Origin: an uncultured Alistipes sp.
Lineage (GTDB): Bacteria; Bacteroidota; Bacteroidia; Bacteroidales; Rikenellaceae
Assembly (NCBI GenBank): GCA_937880705.1
Contig: CALGRZ010000053.1
Coordinates: 1 to 13,571 of the forward strand
Direction: 5' to 3'
DNA: 13,571 nucleotides
Part shown: one piece after another, positions 1 to 7,620 of the stretch
Numbering within the stretch: position 1 is the first letter of the stretch
Layout: every line of letters begins with the position of its first letter
The notes under the pieces: generated by a model
What the model saw: the letters and a program-made list of their open reading frames with translations, nothing else
Database searches by the model: none
What the model was told of the DNA's origin: nothing
Translations under genes and position numbers: made by a program

Positions 1-1397
1 TCGCGTATCTCCTTGATAATATCGCGGGCAATAAGTTGCTCCTTCGAATTGAGGTGCTCCTCAATGGTTGCCATCCACTCCTTAAACTCGGCAATAGACA
101 TAGCCGACACATCGGCAATGCTCTTACCTCCGATACGGAATTGCAGTGCCTCGGCCTTCAGGCGCGAGCCACCACACGAAGGGCAGGTCTGCATAACAAG
201 GAACTGATCTCGCCACTTCTGACCTCGCTTCGACTCCTCGTCAACATCGCGCATGATCCACTCCGATAGACCCATCCACTGCGAAAGCTGGTTACCACCC
301 AACGACGAGAACTCGGCGAGGTTAAGCATCAGCGGCTCGGAGTCACCATAGAGGATAGCATTGAGGCCACTCTGCGAGATGGTGTCGATAGGGTCATCGA
401 GCGTGAAATCGTAACGACGACCGAGCATCTCCAACATGGCGAAGAGCATATTATTGTGGTACTTACCAAAGGGCTCGATACCTCCCTCTCGCAGCGACAG
501 ACTACCGTCAGGTGCAATCTTCTTAAGGTCAAACACAGCCCTCTCGCCCAGTCCGTTACACTCCGGGCAGGCACCCTTGGGAGAGTTGAACGAGAAGGTG
601 TGTGGTGCCGGCTCCTCGAAGGCCTGACCCGTAGTTGGGCACATCAGATGGCGCGAGTAGTAGCGCAAGCCCTCGGTGCCGTAGTCATAGAGCATCATAG
701 TACCCTTGCCCTGACGCATACTCTCGGCCAGCGAGGTCATCATACGCTCGCGGTAGGCCTCACCAACGACAAGTCGGTCGATGACCATGTCGATGGTATG
801 TACCTTATATCTATCGAGCTTCATGCCGGGCGAGAACTCGCGTATCTGGCCATCTATGCGCGCATAGATATAGCCCTTGCGCGACATGGTCTCGAACAGC
901 TCTCGATAGTGACCCTTACGTCCCTTTACCACAGGGGCAAGGAAGGCCACACGGCGGCCATCAAAGCCCTTGATGATAAGATCGACAATCTGCTCGTCGC
1001 TATACTTCACCATAGGCTCACCCGTCGCGGGCGAGTAGGCACGCGAAGCTCGGGCATAGAGCAGTCGCAGAAAGTCGTTGATCTCGGTGACGGTACCTAC
1101 CGTCGAGCGGGGATTCTTGTTTGTCGTCTTCTGCTCGATGGCTACCACAGGGCTCAAACCCGTGATGTGATCGACATCGGGACGCTCCATCGACCCCACA
1201 AACTGACGCGCATAGGCCGACAGGGTCTCCATATAGCGACGTTGACCCTCGGCATAGATGGTATCAAAGGCCAGCGACGACTTGCCCGATCCCGACATAC
1301 CGGTGATAACTACCAACTTATCACGCGGAATTGTCACATCGACATTCTTAAGGTTGTGCACCCTGGCACCTATGACATTTATCTCATTCTTTGCCAT
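1..1397 (-). CDS. uvrA: UvrA, excinuclease ABC subunit A (N-terminal 465 residues; cut by the left edge)
   Basis: This is the DNA-damage-recognition ATPase of nucleotide excision repair, which works in the cytoplasm with UvrB and hands over to UvrC. The ATG at 1397 begins MAKNEINVIGARVHNLKNV. The first ATP site follows, with Walker A GMSGSGKSS near residues 31-39, then the UvrA-typical block ending LSAYARQF and the motif PRSTVGTVTEI. The ATP-binding-domain-I zinc module is altered. Cys253, Cys277 and Cys280 (the same numbers as in E. coli) are present, but the residue at 256 is Thr (CPTTG, 627-641). A later CPSCGGSRL motif is intact. The start lies 9 nt after the permease gene, so uvrA is the last visible gene of the five-gene run. 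About half of a typical 940-residue UvrA is here; the rest lies to the left. Confidence 0.97.
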   Translation of the reverse strand, partial: MAKNEINVIGARVHNLKNVDVTIPRDKLVVITGMSGSGKSSLAFDTIYAEGQRRYMETLSAYARQFVGSMERPDVDHITGLSPVVAIEQKTTNKNPRSTVGTVTEINDFLRLLYARASRAYSPATGEPMVKYSDEQIVDLIIKGFDGRRVAFLAPVVKGRKGHYRELFETMSRKGYIYARIDGQIREFSPGMKLDRYKVHTIDMVIDRLVVGEAYRERMMTSLAESMRQGKGTMMLYDYGTEGLRYYSRHLMCPTTGQAFEEPAPHTFSFNSPKGACPECNGLGERAVFDLKKIAPDGSLSLREGGIEPFGKYHNNMLFAMLEMLGRRYDFTLDDPIDTISQSGLNAILYGDSEPLMLNLAEFSSLGGNQLSQWMGLSEWIMRDVDEESKRGQKWRDQFLVMQTCPSCGGSRLKAEALQFRIGGKSIADVSAMSIAEFKEWMATIEEHLNSKEQLIARDIIKEIR

Positions 1398-1406
1398 ACG
1401 TCAACA

Positions 1407-2183
1407 CTACAACATAGTAGCCAGCATACTCTGCAACGATATCCAACCCATAAGGTCGACAAAGAAGACGACGATGATGAAGAGCGTAAACCATCTCACA
1501 AACTTGACACCCCAGCTCACTGCCCAGTGTGATGCCAGCACAGCACCAAGGATATTGCCAACACCGTGCAACAAGCCCACCATATAGTCCACCTGACCAT
1601 TATACATAAATACTGCCAGCGCGAAGGGGGTCGAGAGGAAGATCACAAAGCCTTTGATGACATTGGCCGTGATGATATCGAGGTTCATGGTCCACACCGT
1701 GATGGCGATAATCAGAAAGCCAAGACCGATGTAGATATAGCCGCCGTAGAAGCCTATGATGAAGAACCAGATATAGTGCCACCACTTAATGGCAAGGCCA
1801 TGGCCACCACTTATCTCCTGCTTATCCTTACCCAGTATGAGATATACCAGGATGATGAGCAGCACAGCACTTAAACATATCTTGAAGATGGTTTCGCTAA
1901 CCTGCATCGCCACCATCGCACCGATGACATTACCCACAATGGCCGGTATTGACAGCAGTAACCCGCTGCGGATGTGTAACATACCCTTACGCAGGAACGA
2001 CACCGTAGCCGAGAGGTTTTGCAACAGCACAGCGATACGGTTTGTGCCATTGGCAATGCCGATAGGCAGTCCCATAGCCATGAACAGCGACATGGTAATC
2101 ACCGAGCCGCCACCACCAAGCGTATTGATAATTCCGACGATAACGCCCGAAGCTATAAGCAGTATAATCTCATTAATGGTCAT
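1407..2183 (-). CDS. TauE/SafE-family (DUF81) membrane permease
   Basis: This is a membrane protein of about 258 residues in the TauE/SafE family, whose studied members export sulfite, sulfoacetate or related organic anions. The substrate here is unknown. The N-terminal helix is followed by the family hallmark LGGGGSVITMS and then NGTNRIAVLLQN. Seven to eight hydrophobic segments run through to the C-terminus, in the usual two-half arrangement. The start is ambiguous. A GTG at 2195 overlaps the upstream stop by 4 nt (GTGA), while an ATG 12 nt further in (2183) leaves an 8-nt gap with a GAAGAG purine run about 11 nt before it. I chose the ATG. Lying between an amidase gene and uvrA, its role cannot be read from context. 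Family assignment is firm; the transported compound is not. Confidence 0.88.
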   Translation of the reverse strand: MTINEIILLIASGVIVGIINTLGGGGSVITMSLFMAMGLPIGIANGTNRIAVLLQNLSATVSFLRKGMLHIRSGLLLSIPAIVGNVIGAMVAMQVSETIFKICLSAVLLIILVYLILGKDKQEISGGHGLAIKWWHYIWFFIIGFYGGYIYIGLGFLIIAITVWTMNLDIITANVIKGFVIFLSTPFALAVFMYNGQVDYMVGLLHGVGNILGAVLASHWAVSWGVKFVRWFTLFIIVVFFVDLMGWISLQSMLATML

Positions 2184-2191
2184 AGTATCTA

Positions 2192-2959
2192 TCACTCTTC
2201 TATTATCTGAAACATATCGGCCTCACGACCCACATTGAACTTCTCTCTAAAACGCGCCAGAGCATCCATATTCAGCTCCGCGACACCCACTCCGGGCTTA
2301 TCATCCAGCTTCACCTGCTCGCCGCCATAGGGGTCAACCACGGCCGAGTCACCCGAGTAGTTGAGCGTGGGCTCGTTACCCGTGCGGTTGACACCGATGA
2401 CATAGGCCTGATTCTCCACGGCGCGTGCGCGCAGCAGCAGCTGCCACACATCACGGCGCGGCGTGGGCCACAATGCCGAGTAGATGATGGCGTCGTAGTC
2501 ACCACGCTGACGACTCCACACCGGAAATCGCAGGTCGAAGCATACCTGAAGCAGGAAACGCACTCCGCGCCACTGCACCACACATCGGCTCTGCCCCGCG
2601 GTGAAGAACCTACCCTCCTCACCGATAGTGAAGAGGTGGTGCTTGTCGTAGTACTCCACCTCATCAGAAGGCTTCACAAAGTACATCCTGTTGCGATACT
2701 CATCCCCAACACAGACTGCCACAGAGCCTACCACGGCTGCATCGAGTCGGTGAGCAAGCGACTTCATCCACTCCAGCGTCGCGCCACCCTCCTGCTCGGC
2801 AACATCGCGGGGGTCGGTTGCAAAGCCCGTAGTGAACATCTCCGACAGCACAACGGTATCTACATCCAAGCCCTCGACCTCATGCTCAATAGCCTTGAGG
2901 TTGGCCTCGATATCCTGCCAGACAATATCGCGCTGAAGTATCGCTATACGATGTCCCAT
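2192..2959 (-). CDS. Nitrilase-superfamily carbon-nitrogen hydrolase (omega-amidase/YafV-like)
   Basis: This is a predicted cytoplasmic amidase of 255 residues, the usual length for the YafV/NIT2 branch, whose characterised members hydrolyse 2-oxoglutaramate or 2-oxosuccinamate to the oxoacid and ammonia. The Glu-Lys-Cys catalytic triad is visible in order: Glu40 (LSEMFTTGF), Lys106 (YYDKHHLF) and Cys140 (VCFDLRFPVW). ENQAYVIGVNRTG follows in the C-terminal half, as in other members. The ATG at 2959 lies 3 nt after the methyltransferase stop, and the 3' end overlaps a possible GTG start of the permease gene, so translational coupling is likely. Omega-amidase activity would fit repair of transamination by-products of glutamine and asparagine, but that specificity is inferred from overall resemblance. 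Another small amide could be the substrate. Confidence 0.92.
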   Translation of the reverse strand: MGHRIAILQRDIVWQDIEANLKAIEHEVEGLDVDTVVLSEMFTTGFATDPRDVAEQEGGATLEWMKSLAHRLDAAVVGSVAVCVGDEYRNRMYFVKPSDEVEYYDKHHLFTIGEEGRFFTAGQSRCVVQWRGVRFLLQVCFDLRFPVWSRQRGDYDAIIYSALWPTPRRDVWQLLLRARAVENQAYVIGVNRTGNEPTLNYSGDSAVVDPYGGEQVKLDDKPGVGVAELNMDALARFREKFNVGREADMFQIIEE

Positions 2960-2962
2960 AAC

Positions 2963-3721
2963 CTATTTTGTTGCTACATAGAAGAGGTCAAAACAGCGGT
3001 CGTTGACCTCCACTATCTTATAGTCGTTAATATCAATTGCCTCGGTAAGCTCGCGGTTTTGGCTATGGAGCTTACGACGATTGAGGCGGTTCATAATGTC
3101 GTATGGCAGCCTGAGCAACCATCCGGGCAGCCACCACTGCATGCGAAGCACATCAAAGCGCATGATGCGATGCACCGACTCACGATTCTTCTCGTAGTAG
3201 TGCCACACACGCTCGTTACCCTCGACACCCATAGACTCGACCTCGGAGAACTCCGCGAAGAGGCTCTTGAAGGCCTCGGGGGTGTACTCCCTCACATGCC
3301 ATGGGTTGCGCGTGAGCGACATACTCTTATTGGGTGTGCTCACTATGAACTTTCCGCCCTTTTTAAGCACACGGCGCACCTCCTTGACAAGCTCCCTATC
3401 CCTTCGCACATGCTCGATAACCTGAAACGACACCACAGCATCGAACGACTCATCCTCGAATGGTAGAGGGGGAACCTTGGCCTCACAAAACTGCACATTG
3501 GCAGGGAACGGAGGCAGCTCCTCGCTACGGCACTTGTCGAGTGTTACGAACTCCTCGGCAGCATCGGCCAACAGCTCTGCGCCGTAGCCCGTGCCCGTGC
3601 CTATCTCCAGCACGCGACCATGGATATACTCTCGGGCAGCAACATAGGCCAGACGTGAACGCTGGAAGACGTAGTTGTCGCTGATGTCGCGCGATACTCG
3701 TTCTGCCGTCTTAAGTGCCAT
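2963..3721 (-). CDS. Class I SAM-dependent methyltransferase (Methyltransf_11 type)
   Basis: This is a 252-residue Rossmann-fold methyltransferase. The glycine-rich SAM-binding motif I is VLEIGTGTGYG at residues 37-47. The acidic residue after beta-2 is in FVTLDK (about 58-63). The block LPFEDESFDAVVSFQVIEHV (about 86-105) is the motif typical of UbiE/Methyltransf_11 enzymes. RRVLKKGGKFIVSTPN follows as the beta-5 region. The C-terminal third contains a tryptophan-rich hydrophobic patch (WWLPGWLLRLPY), which may contact a lipid or membrane. The acceptor is unknown; small-molecule, lipid or glycan methylation are all possible. It starts 6 nt after the cvfB-like stop and ends 3 nt before the amidase start, so it is co-transcribed with both, although no shared pathway is evident. 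Confidence 0.9.
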   Translation of the reverse strand: MALKTAERVSRDISDNYVFQRSRLAYVAAREYIHGRVLEIGTGTGYGAELLADAAEEFVTLDKCRSEELPPFPANVQFCEAKVPPLPFEDESFDAVVSFQVIEHVRRDRELVKEVRRVLKKGGKFIVSTPNKSMSLTRNPWHVREYTPEAFKSLFAEFSEVESMGVEGNERVWHYYEKNRESVHRIMRFDVLRMQWWLPGWLLRLPYDIMNRLNRRKLHSQNRELTEAIDINDYKIVEVNDRCFDLFYVATK

Positions 3722-3727
3722 ATCTCG

Positions 3728-4564
3728 CTATTTTACAACACGAATACCCGTCTCGGTCTGCTCGACCTTACCCTGCTTGAGCAACATACCCAAAGCACGC
3801 TTAAAGACCTTCTTGCTCATACCCGTGAGGCGTGCCACCTCTTTGGGATCGCTATGGTCATTTACACCAAGCACACCGCCATGCTCCTTAAGCATAGCCT
3901 CGAGCTTGACTACCGAGGTCTCGACCTCGGCAAGACCGGTCTGCTGCAGGCTCACATCAATACGCATGTCGTCGGTGAGCTTACGCACCCAGCCGCGACA
4001 ACGATCACCAACGTGTATCGGACGGAAGAGCTGATTTTTGTAGATCATACCCCAGTGGCGATTGTTCACCACAACACGATAACCGATAGGGGTCTCAAAG
4101 GCGACTAAAACATCGACCTCGTCACCAAGATGTACCGTGAGAGGCTCCTCGTTATAGATGAATGGCTTAAGCTTATTGGTAGCCACGCAACGGCCTGTGC
4201 GCTCGTCGATATACATGTAGACCACCGTCTTCTGCCCCGCTACGACACCGCCCTGCTGGTTACGATTGGGCAAAAAGAGGTGCTTACCCGAAAGACCCCA
4301 ATCCAGAAAGGCTCCATGAATACTCTTATCTACGACCTTCAGCGCAGCGACCTTTCCGGCGACAATATAGGGTTGCTCGGTAGAGGCCACAAGGCGATCC
4401 TCCGAGTCATGGTAAACAAAGACCTCCACTTGGTCACCCTCCTTCATGTCGAGGCGTGTGAAACGGTTGGGCAGCAAGACCTCGCCACCCTCGCCATCGG
4501 TGAGGTATAGTCCGTAGTCCGAGACTCGTGCTACGGTGAGTGTTTGTATCTCTCCTGTTCTCAT
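3728..4564 (-). CDS. CvfB/YitL-like S1-domain RNA-binding protein
   Basis: This 278-residue protein matches the CvfB family in length and layout. It has three S1-like beta-barrel domains (about residues 1-61, 64-130 and 148-205) and a C-terminal winged helix (about 218-278, with KEVARLTGMSKKVFKRALG as the helix-turn-helix). CvfB proteins bind RNA and modulate expression; the Staphylococcus aureus member affects virulence genes. What the Bacteroidota member does is not established to my knowledge. It heads the five-gene minus-strand run. A 10+10-bp inverted repeat (4566-4594) ends one base before the ATG, suggesting control at its promoter or at translation initiation. No Shine-Dalgarno is seen. 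Family call is strong; physiological role is open. Confidence 0.9.
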   Translation of the reverse strand: MRTGEIQTLTVARVSDYGLYLTDGEGGEVLLPNRFTRLDMKEGDQVEVFVYHDSEDRLVASTEQPYIVAGKVAALKVVDKSIHGAFLDWGLSGKHLFLPNRNQQGGVVAGQKTVVYMYIDERTGRCVATNKLKPFIYNEEPLTVHLGDEVDVLVAFETPIGYRVVVNNRHWGMIYKNQLFRPIHVGDRCRGWVRKLTDDMRIDVSLQQTGLAEVETSVVKLEAMLKEHGGVLGVNDHSDPKEVARLTGMSKKVFKRALGMLLKQGKVEQTETGIRVVK

Positions 4565-4565
4565 A

Positions 4566-4594
4566 ATCTTTACGCTATATAATCGCGTAAAGAT
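4566..4594 (-). promoter_or_regulatory. Inverted repeat (10-bp arms, 9-nt spacer) abutting the cvfB-like start codon
   Basis: ATCTTTACGC (4566-4575) and its exact complement GCGTAAAGAT (4585-4594) flank a 9-nt AT-rich spacer. On the minus strand the left edge sits one base before the ATG at 4564. The distal arm contains most of a one-mismatch -7 box, TATCTTTAC (4595-4587; consensus TAnnTTTG), so this could be an operator over a promoter. If transcription starts further upstream, it would instead form an RNA hairpin sequestering the ribosome landing site. No good -33 element is found at the right distance, so the promoter part is weak while the repeat itself is certain. Confidence 0.6.
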
Positions 4595-4662
4595 ACAAAA
4601 AAAGTATGAAGAAAAAAAGCGTTGTAGACAAAAAGACTAAAACGGAGCTACATCAAGCCCTA

Positions 4663-5823
4663 TTAGCACAATAGCATGTAGATCGCATAGCCGAGGTAAT
4701 TACCTATGGCATAGCCCGCAAGGCCGTTGGTGATACCCGTCACGACCACATCACGATTCTTCATCGTAGCTGCAATCATAGGCACACACACGGGCGAGTT
4801 GACAAGCGTATTAGAGGTGATAACAGCCGTATCGGCATATACCCTGCAGGGACGGGCAAGGAGCACCGTCATGGCGAGTGATCCAAAGACGATAACGGTC
4901 TGCAACATAAGCACAAAGAGACTCTGCTCCCAGTTTATCGACGAGAGGTCGGCCATGGTAGCCATAACCAGACAGAAGATGTAGATAAGGTACATGCCTG
5001 CATCGTAGCTCTTATCCCAGCTACGCACACGGGGCGAGAGTGTAAACAACAACGAGAGTGTGGTGATGGTAAGGATAAGGGCGACCATCGAGATACCGCT
5101 ATCGCCACCCACAATGGTACCCACAGCAACCGAGAGGCCCATAATCACGACCGAGGCTATGAACACCTTAAGCAGCTGAACAACACTGCTTCGCTTGGCA
5201 AAGTCCCGATAGGGGTTATCCTCCTCAATGGCGAGGCTCGACACATCCTGGTCAACATGCTTACCACCGACAATACGGCGAGCCATGCCTACGCCACCAC
5301 CCATGAGGAACATGAGGTAGAAGAACGACACTATCAGGTTGCAGGTCGAGAGCATAACGAAGTTCTCGGTGCTCAAGTCCACCATCTGCTTCACCGAGGC
5401 GAGGTTACCCGCACCACCCGTATATTGACCTGCAAGGCTAGCACACATCTTCGCGGACTCATCACCCAGTTCGTCACCCAGCATCGTATAGCCCAAGGCG
5501 ACAAAGAGTGCCACCGAGGCCACACCGATGATAAGGGCAACAAGACTTTGACCGAGTTTAAAACGCTTGAAATCGCAACCAAAGAGCATCATGGGCAGTG
5601 CCAAAGGGACAAGCACCTCCGACACACTCTCCTGAAATGAGAGCATCTGGGCACGCGCCACACTCTCCGATGGGAGGAGGCCTACGTTGGCAACCACAAC
5701 ACCGAGGATATAGAGCGACAGAACGGGGCCTAAACGACGAAGGGTCTGATACTTGCGTGTACCCCACAACACTGCGGCAGGGGCGAGCAGATAGAATACG
5801 ACAAGAAGCAGTTTAGCAATCAT
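4663..5823 (-). CDS. DUF819-family integral membrane protein (YjcL-like)
   Basis: This is a polytopic membrane protein of 386 residues counted from the ATG at 5823; the family is usually near 400. About ten or more hydrophobic segments span the length. SLAGQYTGGAGNLASVKQM in the middle corresponds to the glycine- and asparagine-rich segment typical of DUF819, and the C-terminal half has NTLVNSPVCVPMIAATM. The function is unknown; the fold resembles sodium-coupled carriers, so a transporter is a reasonable guess. A frame extension begins at a TTG at 5856, but this TTG lies inside a -7 promoter box (TACCTTTG, 5861-5854), so the mRNA should begin after it; the ATG at 5823 is therefore the better start. 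It has its own promoter and palindromic operator candidate. No clear intrinsic terminator is seen after it. Confidence 0.87.
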   Translation of the reverse strand: MIAKLLLVVFYLLAPAAVLWGTRKYQTLRRLGPVLSLYILGVVVANVGLLPSESVARAQMLSFQESVSEVLVPLALPMMLFGCDFKRFKLGQSLVALIIGVASVALFVALGYTMLGDELGDESAKMCASLAGQYTGGAGNLASVKQMVDLSTENFVMLSTCNLIVSFFYLMFLMGGGVGMARRIVGGKHVDQDVSSLAIEEDNPYRDFAKRSSVVQLLKVFIASVVIMGLSVAVGTIVGGDSGISMVALILTITTLSLLFTLSPRVRSWDKSYDAGMYLIYIFCLVMATMADLSSINWEQSLFVLMLQTVIVFGSLAMTVLLARPCRVYADTAVITSNTLVNSPVCVPMIAATMKNRDVVVTGITNGLAGYAIGNYLGYAIYMLLC

Positions 5824-5838
5824 AGAATACTCTATTTG

Positions 5839-5852
5839 GGTCAATATTGACC
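5839..5852 (-). promoter_or_regulatory. Perfect 14-bp palindrome over the DUF819 gene transcription start (operator candidate)
   Basis: GGTCAATATTGACC is a perfect palindrome starting 1 nt downstream of the -7 box and covering the position where transcription should begin (about 5850). That placement is typical of a repressor site. It is unlike the GTGTA/TACAC repeat of the neighbouring ABC operon, so a different regulator is expected. Confidence 0.6.
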
Positions 5853-5853
5853 A

Positions 5854-5885
5854 CAAAGGTAGTCTAAAAAGGCCAAACTGCCAAA
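5854..5885 (-). promoter_or_regulatory. Bacteroidota-type promoter for the DUF819 gene
   Basis: The -33 TTTG is at 5885-5882 and the -7 TACCTTTG at 5861-5854, with a 20-nt spacer. This matches the known primary sigma consensus of Bacteroides. The predicted start near 5850 gives a leader of about 27 nt to the ATG at 5823. The promoter lies in the 3' gap after the GntR gene. Confidence 0.75.
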
Positions 5886-5903
5886 TATATACTCGCTCGA
5901 CGG

Positions 5904-6248
5904 CTACTCTTTTGCCCTCACCTCAATATCGAGGCCGAGCAGAAGGAGGCGTTCGCGCAACTTGGGAAGCTCCTCGTCGATGAACTTCTGTCGCTCCAGA
6001 TCGCAGATATGGCCACGCGCACCCTCGGCCACGAAGAAGCCGATACCGCGACGATTGAAGATGATGCCGTCACGCTCCAAATTCTCGTAGCTGCGCATGA
6101 CCGTATTGGGGTTTACGCCCACATCCTGCGCAAGCTCTCTAACCGACACGATGCGCTCCGTCTCGGGCCATTCACCCGAGAGGATACGCATAGCGATAAG
6201 TTCGTATATCTGACGCCATATAGGCTTGTCATCAGTAAATTGCATCAT
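5904..6248 (-). CDS. GntR-family transcriptional regulator, YtrA subfamily
   Basis: This is a 114-residue DNA-binding protein. The winged helix occupies about residues 5-75, with a GntR-type recognition segment (VRELAQDVGVNPNTVMRSYENLERDGII) and the wing RRGIGFFV. The C-terminal tail is only about 40 residues, helical and charged (FIDEELPKLRERLLLLGLD), the hallmark of the YtrA subfamily, which lacks a large effector-binding domain and is usually encoded with ABC transporters. Two Met codons stand together at 6248 and 6245. It begins 3 nt after the second permease gene and is the last gene of the four-gene unit. By analogy with YtrA it should repress its own operon, and the 22-bp inverted repeat at 8488-8509 is the obvious target. 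The inducing signal is not visible. Confidence 0.93.
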   Translation of the reverse strand: MMQFTDDKPIWRQIYELIAMRILSGEWPETERIVSVRELAQDVGVNPNTVMRSYENLERDGIIFNRRGIGFFVAEGARGHICDLERQKFIDEELPKLRERLLLLGLDIEVRAKE

Positions 6249-6251
6249 AAC

Positions 6252-6908
6252 CTACATCTTTATTTCACGGTAACGAAGCAGGGGGTAACCGACTCCCCAT
6301 CCGCCTATTATCAACAATATATTACCCCACATTCTGGCATCCTCGCGCATCTCATACGGCACATAGCGCGACATGACGAGCTGAATGACGAAGATTGCTA
6401 CCGCCGCAACGACATAGCCCAAATAGGCTCTCTGACGTGCCGTTAAGTTGATCACAAGCAGTACCGCATGTGTTGAAAACATGGCCGTATAGTACATCTT
6501 GCTGCTAAACAGCTCCTCGAACACGAAGTCAAATATCGGCTCGGGTGGGAACATCCACTTTGCGATAGCCACAGCCGGCAGATAAGCAACCATAAAGAGA
6601 GCCATGGCTACAACCGTGCTGTTGATCATAATAAAGGCATAACGCTCCAAGTTGGTCAGCGGCATGGTATTATCAATCTGCATGGTGCGCTTGCTACGCA
6701 TACCGACAGTCGAGAGGTAGAGTACAAAGGCCAAGACAAAGAGCTCCACGGCACCTGCCATTGAGGCAGCCGTAACGCTACTGCGCGACACAAAGGCCAG
6801 CAGCAGAGGCAGTCCGGCCGAGCCAAGCATAAGGGCATAATAGCTCCTCATGCGCTCCGCATAGTGCTTGCGGAAGTAGCTCAACAATCGCTTAATATCG
6901 AAACACAT
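6252..6908 (-). CDS. ABC transporter membrane subunit, second of two paralogues
   Basis: This is a hydrophobic protein of 218 residues with about six predicted membrane spans. It is homologous to the protein encoded just upstream: both carry a cytoplasmic block of the form MR..R.....TxPxxNxERxxFxxxN (here TMPLTNLERYAFIMIN) after span 2, and both end in a basic tail (RYREIKM here, RKRQIKW there). No ATPase or solute-binding motifs are present, so it is read as an ABC-2-like permease half. The frame opens with a GTG at 6917 overlapping the upstream gene by 7 nt; I prefer the ATG at 6908, which leaves a 2-nt gap like the previous junction. It is probably the heterodimer partner of the upstream permease under the shared ATPase. 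Substrate unknown. Confidence 0.8.
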   Translation of the reverse strand: MCFDIKRLLSYFRKHYAERMRSYYALMLGSAGLPLLLAFVSRSSVTAASMAGAVELFVLAFVLYLSTVGMRSKRTMQIDNTMPLTNLERYAFIMINSTVVAMALFMVAYLPAVAIAKWMFPPEPIFDFVFEELFSSKMYYTAMFSTHAVLLVINLTARQRAYLGYVVAAVAIFVIQLVMSRYVPYEMREDARMWGNILLIIGGWGVGYPLLRYREIKM

Positions 6909-6910
6909 AT

Positions 6911-7618
6911 CTACCACTTGATTTGACGTTTACGAAGAGCCCAATAAGCCAGTGCATAGAATACAACGGGGAGAAGTACGAAGCACACTATCGCAATCTC
7001 ATCCGCCAATCCCCACATCTCGATATGCTCAACGTCACTGTTGATGGCGATCTCAATGCCCACTCTTCCGGTAATACCCAGAGAGGCTATTGCACCAATA
7101 AAGGCCGCCACATAGGTGAGCAACAGGTTGCGTCGTGCTACAATATTCAACAGCAACGAAGCCGAGCAGATAATCTGCACAAGCACATAGAAGGGCCACT
7201 CCAGCAGACAATCACTCATAACGCGATCGATGGCCATCATGATATCGGGGTTCCACGCAAAGGGGTAGACAATCAACAATGACAGCAACACACACACCAC
7301 AAGCGACAACGGGTAGGCCACCATCAGGTTAAAGAGCATAAAGGTCATGCGCTCCTCGTTGGAGATTGGCAGCGTACACTCCCTAACCTTATACTCGCGT
7401 CCACGCATCATAGATGTGGTACGCAGCGCAAAGGCTATTCCGCCAAAGAGATAGATAGTCATACATATCTCTACCGATGTCATAAGGTCGCGCGAAAGAA
7501 TACCGAATATAGACATAAAGCCTACAATCACAAGCATGAGCGACAGGTAGTTACGGCTCAACGATGTGTAGTGGTAGCGAGCATACTGCGCTACCCTACC
7601 AAGTGAATAGCTCTTCAT
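6911..7618 (-). CDS. ABC transporter membrane subunit, first of two paralogues
   Basis: This is a 235-residue membrane protein with about six spans (near residues 24-45, 50-66, 95-123, 138-160, 165-183 and 203-227) and no signal peptide beyond the first span. The cytoplasmic loop after span 2 carries MRGREYKVRECTLPISNEER, the block shared with the downstream paralogue; in other Bacteroidota permeases of this kind such loops probably contact the ATPase, though that is inference. The ATG at 7618 is 2 nt after the ATPase gene stop, so the two are almost certainly coupled. The family is not one I can name precisely beyond ABC-2-like. The YtrA-type regulator in the same unit points to export or envelope defence rather than nutrient uptake, and no binding-protein gene is nearby. 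Confidence 0.82.
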   Translation of the reverse strand: MKSYSLGRVAQYARYHYTSLSRNYLSLMLVIVGFMSIFGILSRDLMTSVEICMTIYLFGGIAFALRTTSMMRGREYKVRECTLPISNEERMTFMLFNLMVAYPLSLVVCVLLSLLIVYPFAWNPDIMMAIDRVMSDCLLEWPFYVLVQIICSASLLLNIVARRNLLLTYVAAFIGAIASLGITGRVGIEIAINSDVEHIEMWGLADEIAIVCFVLLPVVFYALAYWALRKRQIKW

Positions 7619-7620
7619 GG

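Noticed and set aside
456..1532. 358-codon open frame on the plus strand
   Set aside because: It is antisense to uvrA, whose conserved motifs are unmistakable. The translation is low-complexity, rich in His, Arg and Thr, with no recognisable family.
2636..3466. 276-codon plus-strand open frame spanning the amidase and methyltransferase genes
   Set aside because: It crosses two well-supported minus-strand genes and has no domain signature, so it is a shadow.
4620..4680. Possible terminator after the DUF819 gene
   Set aside because: Only a 5-bp AT-rich stem (CTATT/AATAG) overlapping the stop codon is visible, and the T-rich stretches lie too far downstream to form a convincing intrinsic terminator.
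5824..5856. N-terminal extension of the DUF819 protein from a TTG codon at 5856
   Set aside because: The TTG is part of the TACCTTTG promoter box, so it would not be in the mRNA. The extension also encodes polar residues ahead of a normal first membrane span.
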